This document shows, in pieces, positions 36,785 to 46,220 of a stretch of 64,000 bases of DNA (the stretch's first letter is position 1; each line of letters starts with the position of its first letter). The DNA is taken from contig NZ_JAIGNI010000147.1 in the NCBI RefSeq assembly GCF_026130175.1, positions 1 through 64,000 of the forward strand, in the 5' to 3' direction. Origin of the DNA: Lyngbya sp. CCAP 1446/10. GTDB lineage: Bacteria; Cyanobacteriota; Cyanobacteriia; Cyanobacteriales; Microcoleaceae. Below the pieces are notes generated by a model. It searched no databases, was not told where the DNA came from, and saw only the letters and a program-made list of their open reading frames with translations. The position numbers and the translations under genes are program-made.

Positions 36785-37123
36785 TTATTTTTTAGAGTTC
36801 TTATCTTCAAACAATATTTTGTAACCAATCAAAGCAATTGCTCCAACCAGTACCGCAGTTCCCAGCCAAGATGCTACGCGAATCGCAACCAGCGCGACAA
36901 TTGCCAGACCTGTAAATTGAGTGATTGCTATAATTTTTCGACGCCATATTTTAAGTTTTGCCTGAGGATCGCTATCTGGTTCTTCGTACTTTCTCGTTAT
37001 ATGTTCTGGCACCGATTTTTCGATTTCTGCTTCTAGTTCGCGAAGTCGAAGTTCTTGTTCTCGTTTTCTAAGTTGTTGTTCTTTGTGTCGGAGTTCTCTG
37101 GCTTTTTCATCTGGATCATTCAT
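36785..37123 (-). CDS. Small coiled-coil membrane protein, hypothetical
   Basis: 112 residues. The first ~40 residues are a highly charged coiled coil (ELRHKEQQLRKREQELRLRE); a linker (PEHITRKYEEPDSDPQ) follows; residues ~68-105 form one or two hydrophobic helices (IAITQFTGLAIVALVAIRVA, WLGTAVLVGAIALIGYKILF). It may be a membrane-anchored adaptor. I do not recognise the family. It lies 140 bp upstream of BDLP1 on the same strand, so it may be part of the dynamin transcription unit. Confidence 0.7.
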   Translation of the reverse strand: MNDPDEKARELRHKEQQLRKREQELRLRELEAEIEKSVPEHITRKYEEPDSDPQAKLKIWRRKIIAITQFTGLAIVALVAIRVASWLGTAVLVGAIALIGYKILFEDKNSKK

Positions 37124-37239
37124 AGATTTGACCGTTTTTTATGTGGAAATATGTGTTGTTGATTGTCAATATTGCAGAGAGATAAGTTCTTTACGATTCT
37201 AACTCACATTGTCAGCGGTGTCGAGAAATGTTAAAAAAT

Positions 37240-37325
37240 GTCAAAAAGGACGATTCCCTACGGGATAGCTACGCTTGACGCTCTTTTCGGCCGATCGCCC
37301 AAACGCATTGCTGCGAAATCAATAT
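37240..37325. repeat. Interspersed repeat fragment (CTACGGGATAGCTACGC type)
   Basis: CCCTACGGGATAGCTACGCTTGACGCTC followed by a CGATCGCCC-AA-CGCATTGCTGCGAAATC-AATATCC segment. It resembles a known cyanobacterial interspersed repeat; a spurious 61-residue frame crosses it. A related fragment is at ~32700. Confidence 0.5.
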
Positions 37326-37846
37326 CCTTCGGGGCCGATGGTAGTGCGATCGCACTCAGCGTCGGACAAATCCACCAAGCGCGATCGAAAGAAGTTGCAG
37401 CCAGCCAATTGAGCTTTGGTTAACTTTGCTTTCTCCAAATTAGTTCGACTCAAATCGGCATATCTCAAATCGGCATTGCTCAAATCTGCATTGTACAAAT
37501 CCGCACCTTGTAAATTCGCTTTTTGCAAATTAGCACCTTGTAAATTGGCGTGGCGTAAATTTGCTCTTGATAAATTAGCTCCCCTCAAATTAGCTTCCGA
37601 CAAGTTGGCTTGATAAAGTTGAATATCGCCTAATTCAGCATCCTGCAACTGAGTTTTGTAAAGATTGGCTTGAGTCAGATTTCCGTAGGGCAAATAAGTT
37701 CGCCTCAAAACGCTACCAGAAAGGTTTATTTCTGCCAGATCTGCTTGAAACAAGTTATCTCCACTTAAGTCTACTGCGTCAAAATTTCGCTTGCCTTCAG
37801 AATACTGAGCGAGCAATTGCTCAGCGCTTAGCTTTTGCATTTTCAT
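37319..37846 (-). CDS. Pentapeptide-repeat protein
   Basis: 175 residues. About 22 A(N/D)L-X-X pentapeptides between residues ~25 and 150 (for example ANLSEANLRGANLSRANLR), forming a right-handed quadrilateral beta-helix. The N-terminal cap (MKMQKLSAEQLLAQYSEGKRNF) is the usual one in cyanobacterial members, and the C-terminal cap LDCDR-type motif is present (AECDRTTIGPEGY). Function is unknown for nearly all such proteins. The gene is on the same strand as the dynamin cluster but separated by a repeat, so linkage is weak. Confidence 0.9.
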   Translation of the reverse strand: MKMQKLSAEQLLAQYSEGKRNFDAVDLSGDNLFQADLAEINLSGSVLRRTYLPYGNLTQANLYKTQLQDAELGDIQLYQANLSEANLRGANLSRANLRHANLQGANLQKANLQGADLYNADLSNADLRYADLSRTNLEKAKLTKAQLAGCNFFRSRLVDLSDAECDRTTIGPEGY

Positions 37847-38068
37847 CCCTTTATTAAGTCAGCTATACCAGCCAATCTATAACGATAATTGATGGTTATT
37901 ATTTTGCGTATTTATACTTAGGCACTTCTCATGTTAAGCTTGTGTAACAACGATCGCATTTTTTCTAAGATTTTTTTTATATTTGTAAATTTCTGCGTTG
38001 CTAGACCATGCTTGCCGTCAGTAATGTCAAGATCGATCGACAAACCAAAGCCCATCCTCTACTGAAAT

Positions 38069-39607
38069 ATGCCAGAACTTCCCATTTCCATTGCTCAGCA
38101 CTACCACGAACGGACGAAATACGATCCTGAAACCATTGCTGCCAAAAGCAGACAGCTAGATTGGACAGAGCAACCCGTACCCTTCAAAGAATATAAAATT
38201 GGAGCGTATTTTGACCTCAAGCCTCACCTAAAAGACCCCTCAGATGATCCAAATGCCGCTCCCGATGCCGGTTGGTGGCATCGGTTGTCTAGCTTGTTGC
38301 TGTGCAGCTACGGGCTGACGGCGAAGGTGCAGACGGTAGATGAAAGCTACCTGTATTTGCGATCGGCACCGTCGGCGGGCGGGCTCTACCCAGCAGAAGT
38401 TTATTTAATCTCCCGTGGCACGCCACATTTGCCGGCGGGGCTCTACAATTATCAGTGTAGAACTCATACGCTGGTTCATTTTTGGGACAGTCAAGTTTGG
38501 CCGGCGTTGCAAACAGCTTGTTTTGGATCGCCAGTGCTAGAAAATACCCAATTGGCGATCGCAATTACGACTGTTTTCTTCCGTTCTTCTTGGCGTTACG
38601 AAGACCGAGCTTATCGACGAATTTTCCTAGACACTGGTCATTTATTGAGCAATATCGAGTTAGCTTGCGCCGTCAACGATTACCGACCTCACCTGATTGG
38701 AGGATTTGCCGACGAAGCTATCAATCAATTACTGTACATCGACTCGGAACAAGAAGGAGCGATCTGTTTAGTTGCTTTAGCCGACTTGCTAGATATCGAC
38801 CAAAACTTGCCAAAATTCAAAACAGCTTTGCCTGGAAACACCACGACAGATTACCCGCAGATTTCCGAAGGTCAACTCTTAGGATACCTCCATAAAGCGA
38901 CAGAGTTAGAATCAGATCCTACCGGACTTGATGGGTGGAAATTCGATGAAAGTGAAGGCGATTTAGACGATAAATACAACTTTCCGTTTTGTACTAAAGT
39001 TTCGACGGTAACTCCTTCGATTCCTTGGGGAGTCAACCTGGAAGGTTTAGAAAATACAATGCTCAAAAGGCGTTCTACCCGTGCTTATACAGGTGCTTCT
39101 TTGAGCTTGGGTGAACTGCTGGCAATGCTGGATTTTACTTACCAGCCGCAGCACTATATCGACCAAGGATTAGACGGTTATCCCGACTATTTCGATCTGA
39201 GTTTGATCGAGACTTTTATTGCTGTTTCGGGAGTGAATGGGTTGGAAGAAGGTTGTTATTATTACGCTCCGAAAGCTCAAGAATTGCGGCAAATTCGGTT
39301 TAAAAATTTCCGCAGGGAGCTACATTTTTTGTGTTTGGGGCAAGATTTGGGCAGAGATGCGGGGGCGCTGTTGTTTCATACGGCGGATTTGAACAGGGCT
39401 GTAGCAAAATATGGCGATCGGGCTTACCGATATTTGCACATGGATGCCGGTCATTTGGGCCAGAGATTGAATTTAGCAGCGGTTCAACTGCGTTTGGGTG
39501 TCAGCGGTATTGCGGGCTTTTTTGACGATCGCGTGAATGACGTTCTCGGTATTCCTACGAGTGAGGCCGTGCTTTATATTACAACGCTGGGAAGACCGCG
39601 ATCGTAA
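38069..39607 (+). CDS. SagB/ThcOx-type oxidoreductase with two nitroreductase-like modules
   Basis: 512 residues. Module 1 (~80-240): RSAPSAGGLYPAEVYLIS, YRRIFLDTGHLLSNIELAC. Module 2 (~320-510): MLKRRSTRAYTGASLSLGELLAMLDF, YLHMDAGHLGQRLNLAAVQL. Both match the SagB-like FMN-binding dehydrogenase group in which azoline rings of RiPP peptides are oxidised. However, no cyclodehydratase (YcaO), precursor peptide or transporter is nearby, and such doubled stand-alone proteins are frequent in cyanobacteria. Its substrate is therefore unknown. The gene is divergent from the pentapeptide protein. An FMN cofactor is inferred. Confidence 0.87.
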   Translation: MPELPISIAQHYHERTKYDPETIAAKSRQLDWTEQPVPFKEYKIGAYFDLKPHLKDPSDDPNAAPDAGWWHRLSSLLLCSYGLTAKVQTVDESYLYLRSAPSAGGLYPAEVYLISRGTPHLPAGLYNYQCRTHTLVHFWDSQVWPALQTACFGSPVLENTQLAIAITTVFFRSSWRYEDRAYRRIFLDTGHLLSNIELACAVNDYRPHLIGGFADEAINQLLYIDSEQEGAICLVALADLLDIDQNLPKFKTALPGNTTTDYPQISEGQLLGYLHKATELESDPTGLDGWKFDESEGDLDDKYNFPFCTKVSTVTPSIPWGVNLEGLENTMLKRRSTRAYTGASLSLGELLAMLDFTYQPQHYIDQGLDGYPDYFDLSLIETFIAVSGVNGLEEGCYYYAPKAQELRQIRFKNFRRELHFLCLGQDLGRDAGALLFHTADLNRAVAKYGDRAYRYLHMDAGHLGQRLNLAAVQLRLGVSGIAGFFDDRVNDVLGIPTSEAVLYITTLGRPRS

Positions 39608-39660
39608 CTCGTTCTAGTAAATATAATATTCGTTAAATGAAATAATCCACATAAAACTGA

Positions 39661-39800
39661 GCGGTTGAAACCGCGTCTACACAAACAAAACCCGGATGGT
39701 GCGCGGGTTGAAGATAAGAAGACCGGGCGCTTAAAATTACCTGTTTTCTTTAGTCCGCGTCGGCGGACTTAGTTTTTGTAGGCGCGGTTTTAACCGTATG
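39661..39800. repeat. Family B repeat, copy 2
   Basis: Starts GCGGTTGAAACCGCGTCTAC, core CCCGGATGGTGCGCGGG, ends with GGCGCGGTTTTAACCG. It also carries a nested hairpin AGTCCGCGTCGGCGGACT. It overlaps the space between the SagB-like and mnmE genes, which are convergent. Confidence 0.75.
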
Positions 39801-39806
39801 TCTGAT

Positions 39807-41192
39807 CTATTTCCCAATACAAAACCTGCTAAATATTCTGTCCAGCACTGATTCTGTCACTTCTTCCCCCGTAACTTCCCCCAATGCTTGAATTGCGCCG
39901 CGCAAATCTATTGTCCAAAAATCGAAAGGCAATTTATTTTTAATAGTATCCGTGCATTGTTCCAGAGAAATTTTGGCTCTAGTTAAGGCTGCTGCTTGTC
40001 GCTGGTTGATTGCAAAATCCGAGTTTGCTGCTTGCAAATTCCCCCCGCTGACAGCATCTAAGATTGCTGTTTCTAAGTCTTCTATGCCTCGATCGAGGGC
40101 GGCGGCTGCGGTGACTATCGGGTGAATTTCAGAGGTAAAAGGCAATTCTGGGATTGTTTTTACTAGGTCAATTTTGTTGATAATTATAATTAGCTGGCGG
40201 TGTTTTACTTGTTCGTAAATTTCCCAATCGCCTGGTGTCCAACCAGATTCTGCGTCAATTGTCAATAATACTAAATCGGCTTGTTTTGCTGCGGCGCGCG
40301 ATCGCTCAACGCCGATTTTTTCTACCTTGTCCTCCGTCTCCCGAATGCCCGCAGTATCGAGTACCTGCACCGGAATGCCGCCCACAACTAGCTGCGATTC
40401 TACCACATCCCGCGTCGTTCCGGGCAAATCTGTGACGATCGCCCGATCGCTCTTACTCCACGCATTCAACAAACTCGACTTTCCCACATTCGGCCGACCG
40501 ACAATCGCCACTTTCAAACCAGTTCTCAACAATTCACCGCGATCTGCCGTCGTTAAAATTCTTGACAATTCGCTCAAAATGTGATTTATTTCCAAACAAG
40601 TTTGACCTTCATCTAAAGGTGGCAAATCTTCCTCAAAATCAATTCTCGCCTCAATTTCTGCCAACACATCCAAACAAATTGCTCTTAACTTGCGAATTGG
40701 TTGAGCTAATTTTCCCTGCAAACCAGCTAAAGCACTTTGCGCGGCTGCCGGCGATTGGGCTCCCACCAAATCCGAGATACTTTCAGCTTGAGTTAAATCT
40801 AGTCTTCCATTCAAAAAAGCCCTGAGCGAAAACTCTCCCGGCTGCGCCAATCTCGCGCCATTTTCCAAACACAACTGCAAGACTTGCTGCACCGCCATAA
40901 TGCCACCGTGACAGTGAAATTCCACCACATCTTCGCGGGTAAAAGAACGTGGTGCTTTCATGATTAACAGCAAGGCTTCATCGACTAATTCTTGAGTTTT
41001 GGGGCGGCGGATGTGACCGTAAAGAATGCGGTGAGACTCCCAAATTTGCCGTCCTGGGGCGCGAAACAGGGTTTCGGCAATTTTTAAGGCTGCGGAACCT
41101 GAAACTCGCACAATGCCGACGCTGCCTTGTTGCGGTACTATGGCAGTGGCGATCGCTGCGATCGTTCCTCCTTTTGTTAGGGATTCAGACAT
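39807..41192 (-). CDS. mnmE: tRNA modification GTPase MnmE
   Basis: 461 residues, full length. Order: N-terminal THF-binding domain ([24 protein letters not shown]), helical domain, G domain with G1 GRPNVGKSS, switch T (DLPGTTRD), G3 DTAGIRE and G4 NKID, and the C-terminal CIGK that is essential for catalysis. With MnmG it installs cmnm5U at the wobble position of tRNAs. The family's usual partner gene is not adjacent. Upstream is a GC-rich hairpin and a CTGTCAA heptamer array. Identification is secure. Confidence 0.97.
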   Translation of the reverse strand: MSESLTKGGTIAAIATAIVPQQGSVGIVRVSGSAALKIAETLFRAPGRQIWESHRILYGHIRRPKTQELVDEALLLIMKAPRSFTREDVVEFHCHGGIMAVQQVLQLCLENGARLAQPGEFSLRAFLNGRLDLTQAESISDLVGAQSPAAAQSALAGLQGKLAQPIRKLRAICLDVLAEIEARIDFEEDLPPLDEGQTCLEINHILSELSRILTTADRGELLRTGLKVAIVGRPNVGKSSLLNAWSKSDRAIVTDLPGTTRDVVESQLVVGGIPVQVLDTAGIRETEDKVEKIGVERSRAAAKQADLVLLTIDAESGWTPGDWEIYEQVKHRQLIIIINKIDLVKTIPELPFTSEIHPIVTAAAALDRGIEDLETAILDAVSGGNLQAANSDFAINQRQAAALTRAKISLEQCTDTIKNKLPFDFWTIDLRGAIQALGEVTGEEVTESVLDRIFSRFCIGK

Positions 41193-41326
41193 TTTTATTG
41201 TTCACACATTCAAAAGTTATACAGATCTCATTGACAGGATAAACAATTTTAGCGAGGTTTTTCCAAGATATTAAAAGAGCGTGCCCGCCCTGCTTGACTT
41301 CGCTCGCGAATCCGTTACCGAGGCAC

Positions 41327-41434
41327 AGGGGATTTAAGCCCCCACCTTTAGGTGGATTGTTTTTAGGCAGGGGCTTAAATCCCCTGCCTAAAAACTTCAC
41401 TGTCAACTGTCAACTGTCAACTGTCAACTGTTAA
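41327..41434. repeat. Perfect 16-bp inverted repeat followed by (CTGTCAA)n
   Basis: AGGGGATTTAAGCCCC (41327-41342) and its exact complement (41370-41385), with a smaller nested hairpin CCACCTTTAGGTGG between. CTGTCAA heptamers follow at 41399-41434. It lies in the 374-bp divergent gap between mnmE and the pseudokinase gene. Confidence 0.8.
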
Positions 41435-41566
41435 CGAGGCTTGCAGAACAGCCCTCGCCCGGAAAGCCCCATTCACGGCCTGCTCGAACTTAAATTAGTC
41501 AGCAACATCTTTTTGCTATCCTGGTTTCATGCGATAATCGAACATTAACAGGGCAGAGGGCATAGC

Positions 41567-43762
41567 ATGATTGGTCAACTTCTAGACAGACGTTACCGCA
41601 TCATTAAAGTCACAGACTCAAGTGAAGTGGGAAAAACTTATGTAGCAGCAGATACTCACCGTCCCGGATATCCGCAATGCACGGTTAGAGAAATGCGGCT
41701 TCTCGGCACAAGTTCGCAAACTCCAGAATTAGTCAAAATTATATTTCAAAGAAATGCAGAAATAATTGAAAAATTGGGTAAACACGACAAAATCCCCGAA
41801 TTACTGGCGTATTTTGAGGAAAATCAAAGTTTATACTTAATTGAAGAATTTATTGCGGGTCAACCTTTAAGCGAAGAACTGATACCCAGTGAACCTTGGG
41901 CAGAAGAGAAAGTAATTGCTCTGCTATCATCCATATTAGAAGTTTTGGTGTTTATACACGATAACGGGTTCATTCATCGCAGAATTCAACCAGATAGAGT
42001 GATCCGGCGCGAGTCAGATGACAAATTTGTGTTGATTGACTTTAGCTTAGACAAAGAAATTAACCCGGAACTCGCTAATTGTCATTTGTTGGCGCCAACC
42101 TCCCCGAACTCTGTTAAAAAGCCTTTGGGAAAAAAACAGGAGTTGGCTGCTGAAATATTATATGTGCCGATCGAGCAATCGATCGGCAACCCCCGTTACA
42201 ATAGCGACATTTACGCTCTAGGTACGATCGCCCAGCTTGCGGTGACGGGACTCTCGCCCGATGAACTGAGTGCCTTAAAAAACCAAGGCGAAATTCCCTG
42301 GCGCGATCGGGCGACTTGTTCGGCGACCCTAGCAGATATGATCGATCGCATGGTGGACTCCGACTGCGAGGAACGTTATCAAGATGCCACCGAAGTGTTG
42401 ACCGACCTCAAGCAAATCGCCGTAAAATACGATTTTGAGCCGTCGCCAGCCACGATCATCAGGAAGGCTACGAGTCAACGGCCGAGACAGCGCCCAACCA
42501 GACTGTTGGTGTTCGCTGCAATACCGGCAGCTTTAATTTTGATAGCAGTCATAATTTACTTTTGGCAGAGTCAAAATCCGGCGAGGGCAAAAGAATTGTT
42601 GGCCAGGGGCGCTACCAAGGCGCAGCAAGGTGACAAAACAGGTGCGATCGCCGATTATACTCAAGCGATCGCCCTGAATGCCAGTGATGCCGAAACTTTC
42701 TACAAGCGGGCTAATACTCGTTATGATATGGGCGCGACAGAGCAAGCAATACAGGATTACACCCAAGCAATTAAAGTTAATCCCAGCTTCACCAAAGCCA
42801 TATACAATCGAGCTCTGGCGCGCCGCGACACCGGCGACAAGCGGGGGGCATTGGAAGATCTTACCCAAGTATTGCGGCTCAATCCTAACGACGGCGAGGC
42901 CTACTACCAGCGGGGTTTAGCCTACTACGATTTGGCAGACTACCGCACGGCAATTGAAGACTACACTCAAGCAATTCGGCTTAATCCCAACGATGCGACA
43001 GCATACAGCAATCGGGGTTTAGCTCGATCGGCATCGGGCGACAAAACCGGAGCAATGGCGGATTTTACCCAGGCGATTCAAATTAGCCCCAAGGAAGCTG
43101 GGGTTTACTACAGTCGCGGTCGATCGAGATTTAATCTGGCAGATTATCAAGGAGCGATGGAAGATTACAGTAGGGCGATCGAATTGGAACCAGACCAAGC
43201 TGATGCTTATACTAATCGGTGCAGCGCTTACTTAAATTTGGCAACCTACGACAAAGCGATTGAAGATTGCAGCCGAGCAATTCGCCTCGATCCCAAAGAT
43301 GAAGCAGCTTACAACAACCGCTGCATTGCTCATCTGAATTTAAAACAATTTCAAAAGGCTACCGAAGATTGCAGTTTGACGATCGGACTCAACAGCAACA
43401 ATCCCAAGGCGTACAGCAATCGAGGATTAGCTCGATCGGCTTCGGGAGACAAGCAGGGGGCTGTGGAAGATTTTACTCAAGCAATTCGGCTTAATCCCAG
43501 TGATGCCATAGCTTACAGCAATCGCGGTACTCTGTACTCAGGACTAAAAAATTACCCTTTAGCGGTTGAGGATTTCGCTCATTCGCTACGGATCAACCCC
43601 AACAATGCTAGCGCTTTTTACAGCCGAGGCCTTGTCCGTCGCCAACTCAAAGATCGGGCTGGGGCGATCGAGGATTTTCAGAAAGCTGCAACCCTGTTTT
43701 TAGAACAAGGAAGAGCCGATGGTTTTCAAAACGCACAAGCACAAATCAACGACCCTAAATAA
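41567..43762 (+). CDS. Pseudokinase-TPR protein
   Basis: 731 residues. Residues ~1-290 align by eye with the kinase domain of the next gene, but catalytic residues are changed: the VAIK-type Lys is R41 (VREM), HRD is H137-R138-R139 and the magnesium-binding Asn is R144, and DFG is D158-F159-S160. The glycine-rich loop is altered (VTDSSEVGKTYVA). After a hydrophobic membrane helix (FAAIPAALILIAVIIYFW) come about ten TPR units (for example AYSNRGLARSASGDKTGAM). Phosphotransfer is unlikely; it may act as scaffold or regulator of its active neighbour. The 221-bp gap to that neighbour is filled with heptamer repeats. Confidence 0.85.
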   Translation: MIGQLLDRRYRIIKVTDSSEVGKTYVAADTHRPGYPQCTVREMRLLGTSSQTPELVKIIFQRNAEIIEKLGKHDKIPELLAYFEENQSLYLIEEFIAGQPLSEELIPSEPWAEEKVIALLSSILEVLVFIHDNGFIHRRIQPDRVIRRESDDKFVLIDFSLDKEINPELANCHLLAPTSPNSVKKPLGKKQELAAEILYVPIEQSIGNPRYNSDIYALGTIAQLAVTGLSPDELSALKNQGEIPWRDRATCSATLADMIDRMVDSDCEERYQDATEVLTDLKQIAVKYDFEPSPATIIRKATSQRPRQRPTRLLVFAAIPAALILIAVIIYFWQSQNPARAKELLARGATKAQQGDKTGAIADYTQAIALNASDAETFYKRANTRYDMGATEQAIQDYTQAIKVNPSFTKAIYNRALARRDTGDKRGALEDLTQVLRLNPNDGEAYYQRGLAYYDLADYRTAIEDYTQAIRLNPNDATAYSNRGLARSASGDKTGAMADFTQAIQISPKEAGVYYSRGRSRFNLADYQGAMEDYSRAIELEPDQADAYTNRCSAYLNLATYDKAIEDCSRAIRLDPKDEAAYNNRCIAHLNLKQFQKATEDCSLTIGLNSNNPKAYSNRGLARSASGDKQGAVEDFTQAIRLNPSDAIAYSNRGTLYSGLKNYPLAVEDFAHSLRINPNNASAFYSRGLVRRQLKDRAGAIEDFQKAATLFLEQGRADGFQNAQAQINDPK

Positions 43763-43764
43763 AC

Positions 43765-43840
43765 TATTAGTCATCAGTTATTAGTCATCAGTCATCAGTC
43801 ATCAGTCATCAGTCATTAGTCAACTGTCATTAGTCATTAG
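43765..43840. repeat. Heptamer array (GTCATCA/GTCATTA)n
   Basis: About 10 copies of GTCATCA or GTCATTA between the pseudokinase and kinase genes. A GTAGGAAA sequence follows at about 43841, ahead of the ATG at 43849. Confidence 0.85.
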
Positions 43841-43896
43841 GTAGGAAAATGAATAACCAACAAGGAAGAAGAAAGAAGTCAAAATCACCCACTACC

Positions 43897-43980
43897 AATT
43901 CCCAATTCCCAATCCCCAATTCCCAATTCCCAATCCCCAATCCCCAATTCCCAATTCCCAATTCCCAATTCCCAATTATT
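43897..43980. repeat. In-frame heptamer array (CCCAATT)n at the start of a kinase gene
   Basis: Twelve or so copies of CCCAAT(T/C)C-type units, multiples of 7 bp. Read in frame from the ATG at 43849 they code repeats of NSQFPIP. Translation might therefore start at 43849 and pass through the array, or at 43984 after it. Confidence 0.85.
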
Positions 43981-43983
43981 GAT

Positions 43984-46179
43984 ATGAACATGGTTGGTCA
44001 ACTTTTAGACAGGCGTTATCGCGTAGTGCAAATTCTCAGTTCGGGAGCTTTCGGACAAACTTATTTGGCTGTCGATACTCGCCGTCCGGGCCACCCTCAA
44101 TGTGTAGTCAAACAGCTTCGGCCTCCCAGCAACACTTCCACAGTTCTCAAAACAGCTTACCGCTTATTTAAACAAGAAGCAGAAATATTAGAAAAACTGG
44201 GAAAACACGATCAAATTCCCTTTTTACTCGCTTATTTTGAAGAAAATAATCAATTCTACCTCGTAGAAGAATTTGTACCCGGACACGCCCTAAATCGGGA
44301 AATTGTGGCCGGTCAACCTTGGCGGGAAGAGCGAGTGCTGTTGCTATTGGAAGAAGTGTTACAACTTCTGGCTTTTGTACACTCTCAGGGAGTGATTCAC
44401 CGCGATGTTAATCCCTCCAACTTAATCCGCCGTAAACCAGACGGCAAATTAGTTTTAATTGACTTCGGCTCAGTTAAAGAAGTTGCTAATCATGTCAGCG
44501 ACTACGATACAGAATTTCCGCGCACCATTGCGACTGGGACTCCGGCTTATATGCCGATCGAACAATTTCAAGGCAACCCACAATTTAGCAGTGACCTTTA
44601 TGCAGTGGGGATGATGGCCATCCAAGCTATCACGGGTTTGCCCGGTACGGATTTGCCAAAATTGCAAGATCCGAATCCTTCTCACACCGGGGAAATTGTT
44701 TGGCGCAACCGAACTCAATGTTCTCCGGTATTGGCAAATATAATCGACAAAATGGTCTGCCACCAATTTAGCAAACGCTATCTATCGGCTGAGGAAATTT
44801 TGGCAGCTCTCAGCAAGTTGAGACACCGCCCAGACGCGGGAAATACGACTCAAAACAAAAAAAAATCTCCGTCGAGCTTACTGTCTTCTAATAATTTTGG
44901 GTTACGGTTGGGGACTCGGTTTTGGTGGCTGATATTTGCTGGCTGTGGGGCGATTGCTCTGGTATTTTTGTTTAATTATTGTAGCCGCCCGAATCCAATC
45001 AAAGCTAAGGAATATTACGAAAAGGGAGTAGCAAGCTCTCGAAATCAAGATGCGGCGGCCGCTTTGCAAGCCTTTGATAAATCTATTCAATTAAACCCTA
45101 AAAATGCTGAGAGTTTTTATCAGCGGGGTAATGCTAATTATGACCTCAAAAAATATCAAGAAGCAATTGCCGATTATGGTCAGACTATCGCTCTCAATCC
45201 TAAATATTTCAAGGCTTATTTTAACCGGGCTCTTGCCCGTCGTGATTTCAACGACAAGCGCGGAGCAATTGAGGATTACACTCAGGTTTTGAAGCTCCAG
45301 CCCAACGATATTAATACATATTATGAAAGAGGAGTTACTTATTTAGAAATACAAGATTACAAGACGGCTATTCAGGATTTTACCGAAGTAATTCGATTGC
45401 AGCCGAACATGGTTAAAGCTTATCATTCGCGGGGGATTGCTCGCGCTGGTAACAGCGATTTACAGGGGGCGATTGGAGATTATACAGAAGCAATTAAACT
45501 GGATGCTCAGAATGTTGATGCTTTTTACAGTCGGGGGAGAGCTCGCTTTCACCTAGGAGATTATCAGGGAGCATTGGCGGATTATACTCAGGTAATTGCG
45601 ATCGATCCCAAGAGTGGAGATGCTTACGCGAATCGTTGCAGTACGCAGTTAAATTTGGGAGCTTATCAAGCCGCAATTGACGATTGCACTCAAGCAATTG
45701 CGCTGAGCGATGAAGATGGGGTTCCCTATAACAATCGCTGTATTGCTTATATAAATTTGAAGGATTATCCGAAAGCAATTGCCGATTGCACTCAAGCGGT
45801 GACAGTGAATCCCAAGGATTATAATGCTTTCAGCAACCGGGGTTTGGCTCGCAACGCAGCGGGCGACAGCCAAGGGGCGATCGCAGATTTTACCGCAGCA
45901 ATCGGGCTGAATCCCAACGATGCTGAAGCTTACGCCAATCGGGCCAAGGTTTACCAGCAGTTAAATAATTACAATAGTGCGATCGGCGATTACGTGCAAG
46001 CCATTCGGATCAATCCAAATTATGCTGGTGCTTACTACGGTAGAGGAATGGTTAGGCGATCGTTAGGAGACAAAGCAGGAGCGATTAGCGACTTAGAAAA
46101 AGCGGGCAAAATCTTTCTCGATCAAGGACTTACTGGCGGTTATAAAGACACACAATTTGAGATTGAAAAGCTCAAATAG
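43984..46179 (+). CDS. Ser/Thr protein kinase with TPR tail (active-site intact)
   Basis: 731 residues from 43984 ([12 protein letters not shown]), chosen because its paralogue starts [10 protein letters not shown]. The frame is open to an ATG at 43849 with a GGTAGGA ribosome-like site, which would add 45 residues coded by heptamer repeats. Kinase motifs are intact: [11 protein letters not shown], Lys in [29 protein letters not shown] and [11 protein letters not shown] membrane helix ([19 protein letters not shown]) precedes about ten TPRs in the C-terminal half. Hanks-type kinases of this layout are frequent in filamentous cyanobacteria. The stop is followed by a GGTGCGCA hairpin. Confidence 0.93.
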   Translation: MNMVGQLLDRRYRVVQILSSGAFGQTYLAVDTRRPGHPQCVVKQLRPPSNTSTVLKTAYRLFKQEAEILEKLGKHDQIPFLLAYFEENNQFYLVEEFVPGHALNREIVAGQPWREERVLLLLEEVLQLLAFVHSQGVIHRDVNPSNLIRRKPDGKLVLIDFGSVKEVANHVSDYDTEFPRTIATGTPAYMPIEQFQGNPQFSSDLYAVGMMAIQAITGLPGTDLPKLQDPNPSHTGEIVWRNRTQCSPVLANIIDKMVCHQFSKRYLSAEEILAALSKLRHRPDAGNTTQNKKKSPSSLLSSNNFGLRLGTRFWWLIFAGCGAIALVFLFNYCSRPNPIKAKEYYEKGVASSRNQDAAAALQAFDKSIQLNPKNAESFYQRGNANYDLKKYQEAIADYGQTIALNPKYFKAYFNRALARRDFNDKRGAIEDYTQVLKLQPNDINTYYERGVTYLEIQDYKTAIQDFTEVIRLQPNMVKAYHSRGIARAGNSDLQGAIGDYTEAIKLDAQNVDAFYSRGRARFHLGDYQGALADYTQVIAIDPKSGDAYANRCSTQLNLGAYQAAIDDCTQAIALSDEDGVPYNNRCIAYINLKDYPKAIADCTQAVTVNPKDYNAFSNRGLARNAAGDSQGAIADFTAAIGLNPNDAEAYANRAKVYQQLNNYNSAIGDYVQAIRINPNYAGAYYGRGMVRRSLGDKAGAISDLEKAGKIFLDQGLTGGYKDTQFEIEKLK

Positions 46180-46189
46180 TTATTCGTAG

Positions 46190-46206
46190 GGTGCGCATTG
46201 CGCACC
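46190..46206. terminator. Hairpin GGTGCGCA-T-TGCGCACC between convergent genes
   Basis: Perfect 8-bp stem with a single-base centre, 10 bp after the kinase stop and 15 bp before the selO stop (convergent). It could serve as a bidirectional terminator. There is no clear U tract. The same core is at 47720. Confidence 0.5.
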
Positions 46207-46220
46207 TTGCAAAATTACCG

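Noticed and set aside
37238-37423. 61-residue frame starting MSKRTIPYGIATLD
   Set aside because: The sequence is a translation of a common interspersed repeat and overlaps the 3' end of the pentapeptide gene.
41185-41406. 73-residue minus-strand frame
   Set aside because: It overlaps the start of mnmE and the perfect inverted repeat upstream; no support as a gene.
43849-43983. Definite 45-residue N-terminal extension of the kinase
   Set aside because: Kept only as an alternative: the paralogue lacks it and the codons are made of heptamer repeats, though a ribosome-like site precedes this ATG.
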